DNA of 64,000 nt from NCBI RefSeq assembly GCF_947493735.1, contig NZ_CANLSL010000001.1, positions 240,836 to 304,835 of the forward strand, in the 5' to 3' direction. This stretch comes from an uncultured Acinetobacter sp. Its GTDB lineage: Bacteria; Pseudomonadota; Gammaproteobacteria; Pseudomonadales; Moraxellaceae. Within the stretch, counting starts at the first letter, position 1. Each line of letters starts with the position of its first letter. Positions 31,122-41,523 of the stretch are shown here, piece after piece. The position numbers were made by a program, and so were the translations under genes. The notes under the pieces were generated by a model that saw only the letters and a list, made by a program, of their open reading frames with translations, was not told the origin of the DNA and made no database searches.

Positions 31122-31562
31122 TTATCCGATAAATAACTTAATCAACATACCCAATACATAGTCGAAACACCACAATACGATTGAAGTTACAATAACAACA
31201 ACCAACACTTGCCATGAAGTGGTGATGGTTTCTTGCTTTGTTGGCCACGTCACACGTCGAAGCTCGATGCGTGAATCTTTTAATAGGCGAACAAAACCCT
31301 TGCCTTGGTGGGTGGCGTATATTAAACCGATTGCCGCAATAATACAAGCAGCAATCACACCAATGCGAAACCACACATCACTTGCAGGTGCCCAATATTG
31401 TGGCAAGTATTGATTTGCCAAACTCGCACCAATCAATAAAGCCAAAGCAACAATCCACAATATCACATCAAATGGCGAACCATTCTTGACTAATTCCGCA
31501 GGATTATTACGTTGAGGGATCGGCGCACCGTTAGACGCATCATTCGATTTATCATTCGACAT
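31122..31562 (-). CDS. secE: Preprotein translocase subunit SecE
   Basis: An essential small subunit of the SecYEG channel. At 146 residues it is the three-helix form: two N-terminal membrane helices (VILWIVALALLIGASLA and IGVIAACIIAAIGLIYA), the conserved cytoplasmic amphipathic segment SRIELRRVTWPTKQETI and a final membrane helix. The N-terminal 25 residues are polar. It is cotranscribed with nusG. Confidence 0.96.
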   Translation of the reverse strand: MSNDKSNDASNGAPIPQRNNPAELVKNGSPFDVILWIVALALLIGASLANQYLPQYWAPASDVWFRIGVIAACIIAAIGLIYATHQGKGFVRLLKDSRIELRRVTWPTKQETITTSWQVLVVVIVTSIVLWCFDYVLGMLIKLFIG

Positions 31563-31636
31563 TTTTTTACTCGTCGTAAACTTCGCGACTTATTATATAG
31601 AACAATTTCTCCTACATAAAGCAGGAATCTTATGCT

Positions 31637-31712
31637 TGGCAGGTCAGGAGGGACTCGAACCCCCAACATTCGGTTTTGGAGACCGACGCTCTACCAATTG
31701 AACTACTGACCT
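31637..31712 (-). tRNA. tRNA-Trp (anticodon CCA)
   Basis: A 76-base cloverleaf with encoded CCA. The acceptor AGGTCAG pairs with CTGACCT, the anticodon stem CGGT/ACCG encloses CTCCAAA, and the T loop is GTTCGAGTC. It lies between tuf and secE on the same strand. Confidence 0.97.
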
Positions 31713-31770
31713 ATAAAGCAGATCGGAAACGCATTTCCGACCTGAAATATCTTTAGATCACAGCAGTGAC

Positions 31771-32961
31771 TTATGCAGTTACTTTCGCAACAACACCAGC
31801 ACCTACTGTACGACCGCCTTCACGGATCGCAAAACGTAGACCTGGATCCATCGCAATCGGGTGGATCAATTCTACTGACATTTCTACGTTGTCACCTGGC
31901 ATTACCATTTCAACGCCTTCTTTCAACTGGATCGCACCAGTTACGTCAGTTGTACGGAAATAGAATTGTGGACGGTAACCGTTAAGGAATGGAGTGTGAC
32001 GACCACCTTCTTCTTTAGAAAGTACATATACTTCCGCATCGAATTTAGTGTGTGGCTTGATCGCGCCTGGCTTAGCCAATACTTGACCACGTTGTACGTC
32101 TTCACGCTTAGTACCACGTAGAAGTACACCACAGTTCTCGCCTGCACGACCTTCGTCAAGCAATTTACGGAACATTTCTACGCCGGTTACTGTTGTTTTC
32201 ACTGTATCTTTGATACCAACGATTTCAACTTCTTCACCAACTTTAACGATACCAGATTCAACACGGCCTGTTACAACTGTACCACGACCAGAAATTGAGA
32301 ATACATCTTCGATTGGCATCAAGAATGCTTTGTCGATTGCACGCTCTGGCTCTGGGATATAAGAGTCAAGTGCTTCAACCAATGCAAGTACAGCTGATTC
32401 GCCGTATTGACCAGCATCACCTTCAAGTGCTTTAAGCGCTGAACCACGGATAATTGGTGTATCATCGCCTGGGAAGTCATAAGTAGAAAGAAGTTCACGT
32501 ACTTCCATTTCTACCAATTCAAGCAATTCTTCATCATCAACAAGGTCACACTTGTTCAAGAATACAAGAATGTACGGTACACCAACCTGACGAGAAAGTA
32601 GGATGTGTTCACGTGTTTGTGGCATTGGACCATCAGTCGCAGCACATACAAGAATCGCACCGTCCATCTGAGCAGCACCAGTAATCATGTTTTTAACATA
32701 ATCGGCGTGTCCTGGGCAGTCTACGTGTGCGTAGTGACGTGCAGGAGAATCATATTCTACGTGTGATGTATTAATGGTAATACCACGTGCTTTTTCTTCT
32801 GGTGCAGAGTCGATTGCTGCGTAGTCTTTTGCTTCACCACCGTAGGTTTTTGCACAGATTGTCGCAATCGCTGCTGTCAATGTTGTTTTACCATGGTCAA
32901 CGTGACCGATAGTGCCCACGTTTACGTGTGGTTTATTACGTTCAAACTTAGCCTTAGCCAT
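31771..32961 (-). CDS. tuf: Elongation factor Tu
   Basis: The GTPase that carries aminoacyl-tRNA to the ribosome; 396 residues. G1 is GHVDHGKT, G3 is [12 protein letters not shown] and G4 is [11 protein letters not shown]. The C-terminal domain ends [20 protein letters not shown] ribosome binding site precedes the ATG. It follows a four-gene tRNA array, the tufB arrangement of E. coli. The 238-base gap upstream (32962-33199) shows no reading frame. Confidence 0.98.
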   Translation of the reverse strand: MAKAKFERNKPHVNVGTIGHVDHGKTTLTAAIATICAKTYGGEAKDYAAIDSAPEEKARGITINTSHVEYDSPARHYAHVDCPGHADYVKNMITGAAQMDGAILVCAATDGPMPQTREHILLSRQVGVPYILVFLNKCDLVDDEELLELVEMEVRELLSTYDFPGDDTPIIRGSALKALEGDAGQYGESAVLALVEALDSYIPEPERAIDKAFLMPIEDVFSISGRGTVVTGRVESGIVKVGEEVEIVGIKDTVKTTVTGVEMFRKLLDEGRAGENCGVLLRGTKREDVQRGQVLAKPGAIKPHTKFDAEVYVLSKEEGGRHTPFLNGYRPQFYFRTTDVTGAIQLKEGVEMVMPGDNVEMSVELIHPIAMDPGLRFAIREGGRTVGAGVVAKVTA

Positions 32962-33199
32962 GATGATACTCCTCGCTTACGTCGAGACTCTCGATCCTGA
33001 TGTATTGACTCTCTGACAAATCAACTCAAACAATCAATCATACAGCCATCGACTGAAATATGTTCAGCTCTTAAAAGAATTAAAAAAACCTGAACGCCTA
33101 ATACTTTAAAAGCAGACTAAAAAGCCTGCTTTGATATAAAATTCTGTCGTTTTCAGCATACTACCAATCTTTATTTAGTAGCTTGTGCATTTTCAAATC

Positions 33200-33274
<75 letters not shown>

Positions 33275-33318
33275 AATAGACTACATAGTGTAGTTTTCAA
33301 TTTTCGATGCTCTTCGAA

Positions 33319-33394
33319 TGGAGCGGGAGACGAGGGTCGAACTCGCGACATGCAGCTTGGAAGGCTGCCGCTCTACCAACTGAGCTACTCCCGC
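33319..33394 (-). tRNA. tRNA-Gly (anticodon TCC)
   Basis: A 76-base cloverleaf with CCA. The acceptor GCGGGAG pairs with CTCCCGC, and the anticodon loop CTTCCAA reads TCC. It is third in the tRNA array. Confidence 0.96.
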
Positions 33395-33457
33395 ACGACG
33401 TTGGTTACTTCATTTTATTTGTAAAATTGAAGTTCGGACTCAATCGAAGTTGAAAAA

Positions 33458-33541
33458 TGGTGGTGAGGGAAGGATTCGAACCTTCGAAACTTTCGTGGCA
33501 GAGTTACAGTCTGCTCCCTTTGACCGCTCGGGAACCTCACC
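33458..33541 (-). tRNA. tRNA-Tyr (anticodon GTA)
   Basis: An 84-base class II tRNA with a long variable arm. The acceptor GGTGAGG pairs with CCTCACC, and the anticodon stem GCAGA/TCTGC encloses CTGTAAC. CCA is encoded. It is second in the array. Confidence 0.96.
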
Positions 33542-33622
33542 TTTTTTCACTCTTATTAGAGCTCGTTGCTGTTGCTATCTTAACACATTTTACAAAACCT
33601 ATTTAAACAAGGTTTCTAAAAA

Positions 33623-33698
<76 letters not shown>

Positions 33699-33825
33699 TT
33701 TTTTGATTTAAACATCAGTGAATATCTATATGACATATCAATGACGTTTCGCATCAGAACGGTGTGCAGTTTAGCAAAACTCTCAAACGATGCAAGTGGT
33801 TTTTTGCAGGATATCCGCTGAAATC

Positions 33826-35349
33826 CTATAAAATCAACCCATTTGATGATAATTCAACCGCTTTGATTACCGCACGTGCTTTGATTTGTGTTTCATTCCA
33901 TTCTGATTCTGGATTGGAGTCTGCCACCAAGCCTGCGCCTGCTTGGACATAGACTTTGCCTTCTCGGATAATTCCTGTACGAATCGCAATCGACATATCC
34001 ATCTCACCATGCCAACCGAGATAACCAACGGCACCGCCGAATACACCACGTTTGACAGGTTCAACTTCATCAATGATTTCCATGGCACGAATCTTTGGTG
34101 CACCTGACAATGTGCCTGCAGGAAAGGTTGCTTTTAACACATCAAGCGCATCGACATCATCGAGCACTTCACCTTGCACATTGGACACGATGTGCATGAC
34201 ATGGGAATAGCGTTCAATCACCATCTGATCGGTGACTTGCACTTTACCAATTTTTGATACTCGACCGATATCGTTTCGCCCAAGGTCAATCAGCATCAGA
34301 TGTTCAGCAATTTCTTTCTCATCCGCAAGCAAGTCTTTTTCTAAAGCTAGATCTTCTTCATGGGTGTTGCCACGAGGACGAGTACCTGCCAGTGGGCGCA
34401 CTGTTGCCACTCCATCTTCCAAACGGCACAAAATCTCAGGCGATGAGCCGACGATATGAAAAGGTTTTTGATCGTGCAAAGTGTAGCCTTGTACCAAGAA
34501 TAAGTACGGCGATGGATTGAGATGACGAAGCGCACGATAGACTGAGATCGCATCGCCATCAAAATCGGACACCATACGATGCCCAGGCACCACCTGCATC
34601 ACATCGCCGGCACGGATATATTCTTTGACCGATTCGATGGTATCTAAGAATTTTTGTTTGCCCGTTAAAGATTCGAACTGTGGTGGCGTATGTGGTTTCG
34701 CCGTTAAGCTCAAAGGCTGAGCAAGTAAGGCTTCAATTTCATCAAGACGTTGTTGTGCTTTTTCATAAGCATCTGCTTGTGTCGCATCAGCGTGACTGAT
34801 CAAAAACATGGTGTCTTTGAGATTATCAAACACGATCACGGTTTTAGAGAGCATCATCCAAATATCAGGCAAACCCACAGGATCAGCTTCTGGAACATTG
34901 GTTAATTTTGGCTCAATATAGCGCACCGAGTCATAGCCAAAATAACCGACTAGACCGCCTGTAAATTGTGGTAATTCTGGAATTTCAGCATGTGGCGGTA
35001 CTTTGAACTGGGCTTGATAATCTCGAATATATTGAAAAGGGTCACTACAAGGTTGTGTCGTGACTTGCCCTTGCACATCTTGAATACTCATCACCCCTGC
35101 ATTACAGGAAAAAATTGTGCTTTCACCCAAGCCAATAATCGAATAGCGTGCCCATGTTTCTCCGCCTTCAACCGATTCAAATAAATACGCCAAAGCCTGC
35201 TGACGCAAACGTGCAAATACGGTGAGCGGGGTTTCAGTATCAGCAAGGCGCTGACGAAATACAGGAATGGTTTGATAGCCTGCTTGGACAAGGCGTTGAA
35301 ATTGCTCTGTTTGAAGTTGTTCTTTTTTAAGCTCGTTGTGTGAGGTCAT
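33826..35349 (-). CDS. trpE: Anthranilate synthase component I
   Basis: With TrpG it converts chorismate and glutamine to anthranilate, the first step of tryptophan synthesis. At 507 residues it has the usual length. The N-terminal tryptophan-sensing part has YLFESVEGGETWARYS. The chorismate-binding domain has IVGSSPEILCRLEDG, RPLAGTRPRG, LIDLGRNDIGRV, PAGTLSGAPKIRAMEIIDE (19 residues) and GAVGYLG. It lies 165 bases downstream of gph on the same strand, the arrangement known from pseudomonads. The close paralogue PabB is shorter and lacks this N-terminal part. Confidence 0.95.
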   Translation of the reverse strand: MTSHNELKKEQLQTEQFQRLVQAGYQTIPVFRQRLADTETPLTVFARLRQQALAYLFESVEGGETWARYSIIGLGESTIFSCNAGVMSIQDVQGQVTTQPCSDPFQYIRDYQAQFKVPPHAEIPELPQFTGGLVGYFGYDSVRYIEPKLTNVPEADPVGLPDIWMMLSKTVIVFDNLKDTMFLISHADATQADAYEKAQQRLDEIEALLAQPLSLTAKPHTPPQFESLTGKQKFLDTIESVKEYIRAGDVMQVVPGHRMVSDFDGDAISVYRALRHLNPSPYLFLVQGYTLHDQKPFHIVGSSPEILCRLEDGVATVRPLAGTRPRGNTHEEDLALEKDLLADEKEIAEHLMLIDLGRNDIGRVSKIGKVQVTDQMVIERYSHVMHIVSNVQGEVLDDVDALDVLKATFPAGTLSGAPKIRAMEIIDEVEPVKRGVFGGAVGYLGWHGEMDMSIAIRTGIIREGKVYVQAGAGLVADSNPESEWNETQIKARAVIKAVELSSNGLIL

Positions 35350-35514
35350 GGTCTTTGCTCAATGTTGAAAAATGATTCGAAAAATGGGGGTCAGACGAAG
35401 ACTCGCCATCGAAACATGATTGGGCACAACATTGTGTTAAACATATTTTCCTCAAAAGTCTTGAAGTGGAAGATGCAAATGACGCAAATAAATTGAAAAT
35501 TTCCAGTCATTCAT

Positions 35515-36204
35515 TTAACGTGGAATCAGCTCAGCCAATGAATCAATCACCATCTGTGGTGAACAGGCATGGATATCTTCACCATGATTATAGCCATAAC
35601 TCAGCACAATACAATCGACATGCGCAGCTCGTGCCGCTTCAACATCGTTACGTGAATCACCAATCATCAAAGTGTGTGCAGGCTTTTGCTCAAAATAGTG
35701 CATGGTGTGTAGTAGCGGCTCAGGGTGTGGTTTACGATTGATCAATGAATCGCCACCAATCACCAGTGAAAAGCGATCTAGAATATTCAGTTGCTTGAGT
35801 AGACTGTGCGCCGCATCAAACGGCTTATTGGTGACACATGCCAAAGTTTTCTGCTTAGATTGGCAATAGTCAAAAAATTCAAGCACACCCTCATAGGTCT
35901 CGGTATCAACACAGAGATGGCGTTGATAAACTGCTAAAAATCGCTGTAAAAGCTGTTGCTGAAGTTCAGGATTTAAGCCGTGTTCTTGATATTGAATCAC
36001 ACAACTACAGAGCTGTGATGCACCTTTTCCAACCCAAGTTCGCACTTGTTGCTCAGTCACGGTAGGGCGACCCAGCTCAGCGAGCGCCATATTCATTGAC
36101 GCATACAGATCACGTGCAGAATCAACCAATGTGCCATCGAGATCAAATAGGATCAGTTGTCGTTGCGATAGATCAGCAAGAGAATTCATCAAAAGCTCTG
36201 TCAT
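35515..36204 (-). CDS. gph: Phosphoglycolate phosphatase (HAD family)
   Basis: A 229-residue HAD phosphatase that removes the phosphate of 2-phosphoglycolate formed during DNA repair. Motif I is LFDLDGTLVDSA, motif II is VTNKPFD, and motif III with IV is MIGDSRNDVEAA after GGDSLINRKPHPEPL. The ATG at 36204 has no clear ribosome binding site; an ATG five codons later is possible. It lies 12 bases after the FHA gene and upstream of trpE. Confidence 0.88.
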   Translation of the reverse strand: MTELLMNSLADLSQRQLILFDLDGTLVDSARDLYASMNMALAELGRPTVTEQQVRTWVGKGASQLCSCVIQYQEHGLNPELQQQLLQRFLAVYQRHLCVDTETYEGVLEFFDYCQSKQKTLACVTNKPFDAAHSLLKQLNILDRFSLVIGGDSLINRKPHPEPLLHTMHYFEQKPAHTLMIGDSRNDVEAARAAHVDCIVLSYGYNHGEDIHACSPQMVIDSLAELIPR

Positions 36205-36216
36205 TTTAAAAGGCGT

Positions 36217-36852
36217 TTATTGGCCGAAGAAGAACAACCCTGCTAAGACAAGCAAAATCACCAAGACAATTAAACTCATCAAACCAACTTTGGCATTTTT
36301 TTGCTCAGTCTGTGCTTTTTCCACACGGCTTTTAGGCTGTTCAATTGGCACAACTTTGGGTTCAGACTTCGCCTCGACACTTGCACTAATGTCAACATGC
36401 TCAGGAATCGGCGCAGGCTTTGGTACTCCAATATTGCTTGGCATGCCATCTTGCTTCACTTCCACATCACCACGCTCTGAAAGCGTTGGCATCCCTGCAT
36501 CAGAGGGTACAATTTTTTCAAGATCAGGGGCGACTGTTGCTTCATCTTTCGAAGCCAAAGCATCTGCAATGATTTGAAAGCAAATTGATTCAAAGTTGAT
36601 TTCATCAAGATTTTTCAGTTGATGCTCTGTGATCTTCTGACCATTCACAAATGTGCCATTTGAAGACTCTAAGTCTTGTATCCACAGTTGCTTACCATCT
36701 TCTTTCAACAATAAAGCAGCATGACGACGTGACACATGTGATGCTTGCAAGACAATATCTGCCTGCTGATGACGACCAATGACCATATCACGATCAATAA
36801 CTATCGTTTGCCCTTCGATTGGTTCGCTTTTGGCGACTAATTTCCAGTTCAT
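36217..36852 (-). CDS. FHA-domain protein with C-terminal membrane helix
   Basis: A 211-residue protein. Residues 1-95 form a forkhead-associated domain, which binds phosphothreonine peptides: the key residues are in MVIGRHQQADIVL, SHVSRRHA and LESSNGTFVNG. A long acidic and proline-rich linker follows, then a basic stretch and one C-terminal membrane helix (GLMSLIVLVILLVLAGLFFF). It would face the cytoplasm, anchored by its tail. It lies just downstream of gspD, which may link it to type II secretion, but this rests on position only. Confidence 0.87.
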   Translation of the reverse strand: MNWKLVAKSEPIEGQTIVIDRDMVIGRHQQADIVLQASHVSRRHAALLLKEDGKQLWIQDLESSNGTFVNGQKITEHQLKNLDEINFESICFQIIADALASKDEATVAPDLEKIVPSDAGMPTLSERGDVEVKQDGMPSNIGVPKPAPIPEHVDISASVEAKSEPKVVPIEQPKSRVEKAQTEQKNAKVGLMSLIVLVILLVLAGLFFFGQ

Positions 36853-36983
36853 GTCTTTACCTTATTTTTAACTTCGCTGAATGATTTTCGAATATTTTAA
36901 ATCGAGTTTCCAAAGCATCAAGCACTAAACAAATAAGTCATGATGCTTCAAAAAATTGTATCTTACCCTATTCGTCTACTCCG

Positions 36984-39296
36984 TTAATCCACTCGAATTG
37001 TCGTTTCCGTAGTGGTGTTCGAGGTTCGCTCGATTTGTGGTTGAGCATATTCAGCTTGTGAATAATCCACTGCCGTTGGCGTATTGACGATCGGTTGTGC
37101 TGTTGTAGTTGGACGCAAATCCACGACTGTTGCGCCATTTTGCTGACTTACAGCTGTGACTGGTACTGTTTGATATTTCTTGCCATCTGCTGTGCGCTGT
37201 TCTTTGGCAATCGGCAAAGTCATCCGCTGATCATACAAATCATCCGCTGTGTCTGGCAACGATGCAAAGCTTCCATCCGTATCAAATGCCAATTGAAGAC
37301 TTCTGATCTGATTATACCGATCACCTGTCACATTACGACTATCTGCCGCATCTTTAATGATCGTTGGATGAATGAACAATAATAAATTACGCTTTTCCGT
37401 GCTGGCATTATCCGAGCGAAATAAACGTCCCACTACAGGAATACGCCCAAGTCCTGGTACGGCTTGTCGCCCTTCTTCTCGGTCATCTTGCATCAAGCCA
37501 CCAAGCACAATGGTTTGACCATTTTCAGCCAAGATTGAGGTTTTGATTGCACGCTTACTGGTGATCAAATCCGACGCAGCTGTACTATTGGTAACAGCCG
37601 AAACCTCTTGCTCCACTTCTAAACGCAATGTCCCGCCTTCACCGATATGTGGCACGACTTTTAAGGTAATCCCTACATCTTTACGCTCAATCGTCGTGTA
37701 AGGATTTGCCGTTCCACCATTGGTACTTACCGACCCTGTGACAAATGGCACATTTTGACCAACAACGATATACGCCTCTTCATTATCCATCGTCACAACT
37801 GATGGTGCCGACAGTAAATTGGATTTGCTACTCTTTTCAAGTGCTTGAACTAATATGCCAAAAAAGCTACGTGTACCATCGCTGTTCTCATTATAGTCAC
37901 CAAGCGCAATAGATGCTCCACTACTCAAGCCGTTTAATGCTGTAGCTTGCGCAGTTGATCCTGCTAAAGCAGCTCCTGCGATACTTGCTATGCTCGCTCC
38001 TGCATTGGCAAAGTTAATTAAGCCGACGCCACTGGATAAATCACCTAATGCCCATTGCACACCGAGTTGGTCCGCATTCGTACCAGATACCTCTACGATT
38101 GCCGCTTCGATCAGCACTTGTTGACGACGAATATCGAGTTGTTCTATGGCGCTTTCGAGTTCACGCATCAACTGCGGATCTGCTTTAACCACCAAAGCAT
38201 TTTGTGTCGCATCAGCAATAATACTCACACCATTGGCATTAAAACTGGTCAAGGCATTTTGATTGCTATTATTTGAACTGGTAAGATTGATGGTCGAGCC
38301 TGTTCCACTGGCACTATTTGAGCTTGAGTTTGAATTATTGATTAACGAGTTGATCTGATTGTTTGAACTATTACTTGAATTAGAACCACTCGAGCTGCTA
38401 ACCGCTTGCCCAGTGACTAGACCTTGTAATATTTCCGCTAGATTTTTGGCATTGGCATGTTTTAAACGGAATACACGAAGTCCACCCAATCGATCTGCTG
38501 ATGGCACATCAAGCATTTCGATCAATTGACGAATCCGTTTACGGCTATGTGTATCACCTTTGATAATAATCCGATTAGTTCTCGCATCAGCAATCACACG
38601 TACACGTGAGCCTTTAATGTCTTTCGCCGCACCTGTAGAGCTCATTGAATCAAGTAAACCAAGCACCTCTTCTGCCTGACTCGACTGTAATGCAACCGCC
38701 TCAATATCATGATCACCTGTCCCATCAAGATTGCGAATAATGGTTTCAAGCTGATAAATATTTGCCGCACGATCAGACACGATCAAAGCATTGGTTCCCG
38801 GTACTGCCGCCAAGTGTGCAAACTGTGGCATCAATGGACGCAGTGCAGGAATGAGATCATTTGGATTGGTATTATCCAGCCAAATCACCCGAGTGACGAT
38901 TTGATCACCACGTGCATTATTACGTGCATCAAACGGAATCCCTGAATTTTTCACATTATTATCTGGGACAAGCTTAATGGTATTCCCTGACGGGATTGCC
39001 ACCACGCCATTGACATTCAACACGCCTAAAAACAAGTCATACACTTGATCTTTATTTAGTGGCTTATTTGAAATCACCGTAACATTACCACGTACTCGTG
39101 GATCGACCGCAAAGTTCTTGCCAGTAATATCTGCCACTTCATTGATAAATGCAGTCAAATCTGCATCTCGCAAATTAATTTTCCACGTCTGTGCATGGCT
39201 TGCTTGTGACGCCACAAAAACCATCGGCGCCACTGCAAGTGCAGCCCAAAGTTGACGCTTTGCAAAAGATGAAGTCATTTGAACCATTTGCCTCAT
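36984..39296 (-). CDS. gspD: Type II secretion secretin GspD
   Basis: The outer-membrane secretin, which forms the exit pore for folded exoproteins; 770 residues. A signal peptide ends near SQASHAQT. Then come the N0 domain (INLRDADLTAFINEVADITG), N1-N3 domains with an Asn/Ser-rich loop (roughly residues 300-345) and the secretin domain with VGQNVPFVTGS, RKDVGITLKVVPHI and the conserved ILAENGQTIVLGGLMQDD. Three in-frame ATGs (39296, 39287, 39278) precede the signal peptide, and the true one is uncertain. It follows gspC by 26 bases. Confidence 0.95.
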   Translation of the reverse strand: MRQMVQMTSSFAKRQLWAALAVAPMVFVASQASHAQTWKINLRDADLTAFINEVADITGKNFAVDPRVRGNVTVISNKPLNKDQVYDLFLGVLNVNGVVAIPSGNTIKLVPDNNVKNSGIPFDARNNARGDQIVTRVIWLDNTNPNDLIPALRPLMPQFAHLAAVPGTNALIVSDRAANIYQLETIIRNLDGTGDHDIEAVALQSSQAEEVLGLLDSMSSTGAAKDIKGSRVRVIADARTNRIIIKGDTHSRKRIRQLIEMLDVPSADRLGGLRVFRLKHANAKNLAEILQGLVTGQAVSSSSGSNSSNSSNNQINSLINNSNSSSNSASGTGSTINLTSSNNSNQNALTSFNANGVSIIADATQNALVVKADPQLMRELESAIEQLDIRRQQVLIEAAIVEVSGTNADQLGVQWALGDLSSGVGLINFANAGASIASIAGAALAGSTAQATALNGLSSGASIALGDYNENSDGTRSFFGILVQALEKSSKSNLLSAPSVVTMDNEEAYIVVGQNVPFVTGSVSTNGGTANPYTTIERKDVGITLKVVPHIGEGGTLRLEVEQEVSAVTNSTAASDLITSKRAIKTSILAENGQTIVLGGLMQDDREEGRQAVPGLGRIPVVGRLFRSDNASTEKRNLLLFIHPTIIKDAADSRNVTGDRYNQIRSLQLAFDTDGSFASLPDTADDLYDQRMTLPIAKEQRTADGKKYQTVPVTAVSQQNGATVVDLRPTTTAQPIVNTPTAVDYSQAEYAQPQIERTSNTTTETTIRVD

Positions 39297-39322
39297 TTAT
39301 ATTAAATTACACATCACTGTGC

Positions 39323-40207
39323 TTAAAAACTTTGTTGGATGGTCATTGTCTGATCACCACGTTGTATTTCGATTTTAGCTTGTCCTGCTTGACGTACTTG
39401 CTCTAAGAGCTGTGCTTCATTGACTCCTGAAGACAAGTTTTGTCCGTTGACAGAAACAATTTTATCCCCTGGTTTCAAGCCCAATCTCACACGTAAAGCA
39501 GGTGGCGTTTGATCGGTCACTTCAAATCCATTTTGGGTATTATTGACACCCATTTGACCCAGATATTGCTCTCGATCTTGTTTGAGCTTTTCGATCGCTT
39601 GATCAATCGCACGATCAGGCGAGCGATTATTATTACGACTTGTCGCATGATTAGGTTGCGTACTCGGCAACGCATTTGAAGTGCGACTTGATGAGCTATT
39701 TAACTGCATATCACTTGGTGGCAAGTTTGCGGTACTGGTTTCGTCACCAAAGTTGACTTCACGTGTCTGTCCGCTACTTTCTCGAATAAACACACGATCC
39801 CAATACACTTCTGCCAATGTCATATTGGTGTCTTCAATCGTTTCACCCACACGATAGCTACTGGCATTATTATTCACACGAAGTACAGCGGATGATAAAT
39901 GTCTTGGACTCGCCAATACTACACCTTCCAACTTCACAGGCAAATCAGCCTGTTGTGATTGTGGGTTCTGACCCTGTTCTTCAAATAATGAAAAACGCAC
40001 GATATCAGGCATTCGTTGCTGTTGCGAACCGAGCACAACAGACTGTACCGTTGGCGCCTTTGTCGGTGCGACAAACCACCAAAATAAATTTGCCATCCGC
40101 CAACAAAGCCATAGCATCAGTATAAAAAAGATCACTGGGGCAGTTTTATTGAGCTTTTCCAGTTCGAAGCGATTCAGCCATTGTTGGATACTATTCATAC
40201 TTGTCAT
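39323..40207 (-). CDS. gspC: Type II secretion protein GspC
   Basis: An inner-membrane protein that connects the inner platform to the GspD secretin. It has about 294 residues: a short cytoplasmic part, one membrane helix (APVIFFILMLWLCWRMANLF), a periplasmic HR domain beginning near RFSLFEEQGQ, a Ser/Asn-rich linker and a C-terminal PDZ domain with LKPGDKIVSVNGQNL. Several ATGs crowd the start; I use 40207. It lies between gspN and gspD. Confidence 0.9.
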   Translation of the reverse strand: MTSMNSIQQWLNRFELEKLNKTAPVIFFILMLWLCWRMANLFWWFVAPTKAPTVQSVVLGSQQQRMPDIVRFSLFEEQGQNPQSQQADLPVKLEGVVLASPRHLSSAVLRVNNNASSYRVGETIEDTNMTLAEVYWDRVFIRESSGQTREVNFGDETSTANLPPSDMQLNSSSSRTSNALPSTQPNHATSRNNNRSPDRAIDQAIEKLKQDREQYLGQMGVNNTQNGFEVTDQTPPALRVRLGLKPGDKIVSVNGQNLSSGVNEAQLLEQVRQAGQAKIEIQRGDQTMTIQQSF

Positions 40208-40255
40208 ACTCAGCATCCACCATTGCAACACGCCACAGATAAGTCGTCTGCTTCA

Positions 40256-40993
40256 TTACAAACTCCCCAATGGCTGACGTGTGCTAATCACCGCCGTATC
40301 CATGCCTGCTTTACCCTGATAGCTCGGCGCATTCAGCAATAGCCGTTGCGTCACTTGCACATCAAGCATATTGTCTTTACCCAAACTCAAGTCTGCCATA
40401 CGCTGTTTTTGACTATCCTGCACAGCAAGTTTCAGCTGATCATTCTCAGTACTGAGTTGCCCCACCAATGGCGGGATATCAATCCGCTCTAGACGCTGTG
40501 CAATCGGATAATTCAGCAAGCCACCCGCCCAAGTCAGTTGTCCTTCGGCATCTTGATAGCCGTGTTGCTTTTTATACTTTAAAGACACATCTTTCAGTTT
40601 AATATTACTGCTCGGCCACTGCCAATCAACCAGATTTGCCAAAGTATCACTACTGACTTCACCATTGACATCACTCAGGTAAATATTCTTACCCAAACCA
40701 TATGCCACAACGGCGTTGATTTCAGTCTGACCTGAGTGCAAGGTAATATTCGATGACGCACGCAAGCGCAGAATCTCCCACGGCCGAGTAGACCATGACA
40801 TCGTGCCTTGCAAATCTTGATATGACCAATCTGCTTCACCCTGCCAAATATTGCCATTTACATTATGGATATAGCGCATGTTTGGATAAAACTTACCCAA
40901 AAGCCACGTCGCAGGAACTTGTAATAGCACAAATAGTGCAAAAAGACCGAAAAACATCATCAGCCAAAATCTAAAAATCTTCTTATTGGTCAT
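40256..40993 (-). CDS. gspN: Type II secretion protein GspN
   Basis: An accessory inner-membrane protein of type II secretion, 245 residues, with an N-terminal membrane helix (FWLMMFFGLFALFVLLQVPA) and a periplasmic domain with GNIWQGEADW and GTMSWSTRPW. The GspN family is poorly conserved; the call relies on these motifs and on the gspC and gspD neighbours downstream. It is the first gene of this run; no promoter was identified in the 530-base gap upstream. Confidence 0.88.
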   Translation of the reverse strand: MTNKKIFRFWLMMFFGLFALFVLLQVPATWLLGKFYPNMRYIHNVNGNIWQGEADWSYQDLQGTMSWSTRPWEILRLRASSNITLHSGQTEINAVVAYGLGKNIYLSDVNGEVSSDTLANLVDWQWPSSNIKLKDVSLKYKKQHGYQDAEGQLTWAGGLLNYPIAQRLERIDIPPLVGQLSTENDQLKLAVQDSQKQRMADLSLGKDNMLDVQVTQRLLLNAPSYQGKAGMDTAVISTRQPLGSL

Positions 40994-41109
40994 TCACATA
41001 GATACTCTAGTACAGCCCATCATTTAAATTTCTTTACTTCCATGAATCTCAATTGATCCGCAATGTTCATCACATTATGCACATTTTGCGCAATGAACCA
41101 ACACCAGAA

Positions 41110-41379
41110 TAGGGTCTGTTGACATTTCAACCATGCATTGCGTCATAGGCTAAAATCACATAAACGAGGCATGAAACGCAGAGAATGGTCACTCCCTTGT
41201 CAAGTTTCATAACGAAGTTTATGGCAATTTTAGCTATAACCCTTCGGGACAAGGATGCTTTTTGACGCTACGTCGTTAGAAATGAGTTATTTAGAATGAC
41301 TAAATTTCCTCATTCCTGCCTAGTATCGCCTAAAAAGCATCCATTGCCGCAAGCATCTGTGAAATGTCAACAGACCCTA
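41110..41379. mobile_element. MITE-like element with 20-base terminal inverted repeats
   Basis: A 270-base non-coding element. TAGGGTCTGTTGACATTTCA at the left is matched exactly by its reverse complement at the right end, and a weaker match continues inward for about 15 bases. A second exact pair lies inside (GGATGCTTTTT at 41253-41263 and its complement at 41332-41342). No transposase is encoded. Such ends are what a non-autonomous transposon derived from an insertion sequence would have. No clear target duplication is visible. Confidence 0.8.
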
Positions 41380-41396
41380 ATTGAATTACAAAACAA

Positions 41397-41420
41397 AAAA
41401 CCAAGCAGTTGCTTGGTTTT
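41397..41420 (-). terminator. Terminator after the H-NS-like gene
   Basis: A perfect 11-base stem AAAACCAAGCA/TGCTTGGTTTT with a two-base gap and a T run on the minus strand, about 100 bases past the stop of the gene at 41524. Confidence 0.85.
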
Positions 41421-41523
41421 CAGGATTATCTAAGACAAATATGACTTTTTAATGACGGTGCACATTCACATAGAGAAAATGATGTCACAAAGACCATTAA
41501 ACTGACCATCAGACTCGATACAA

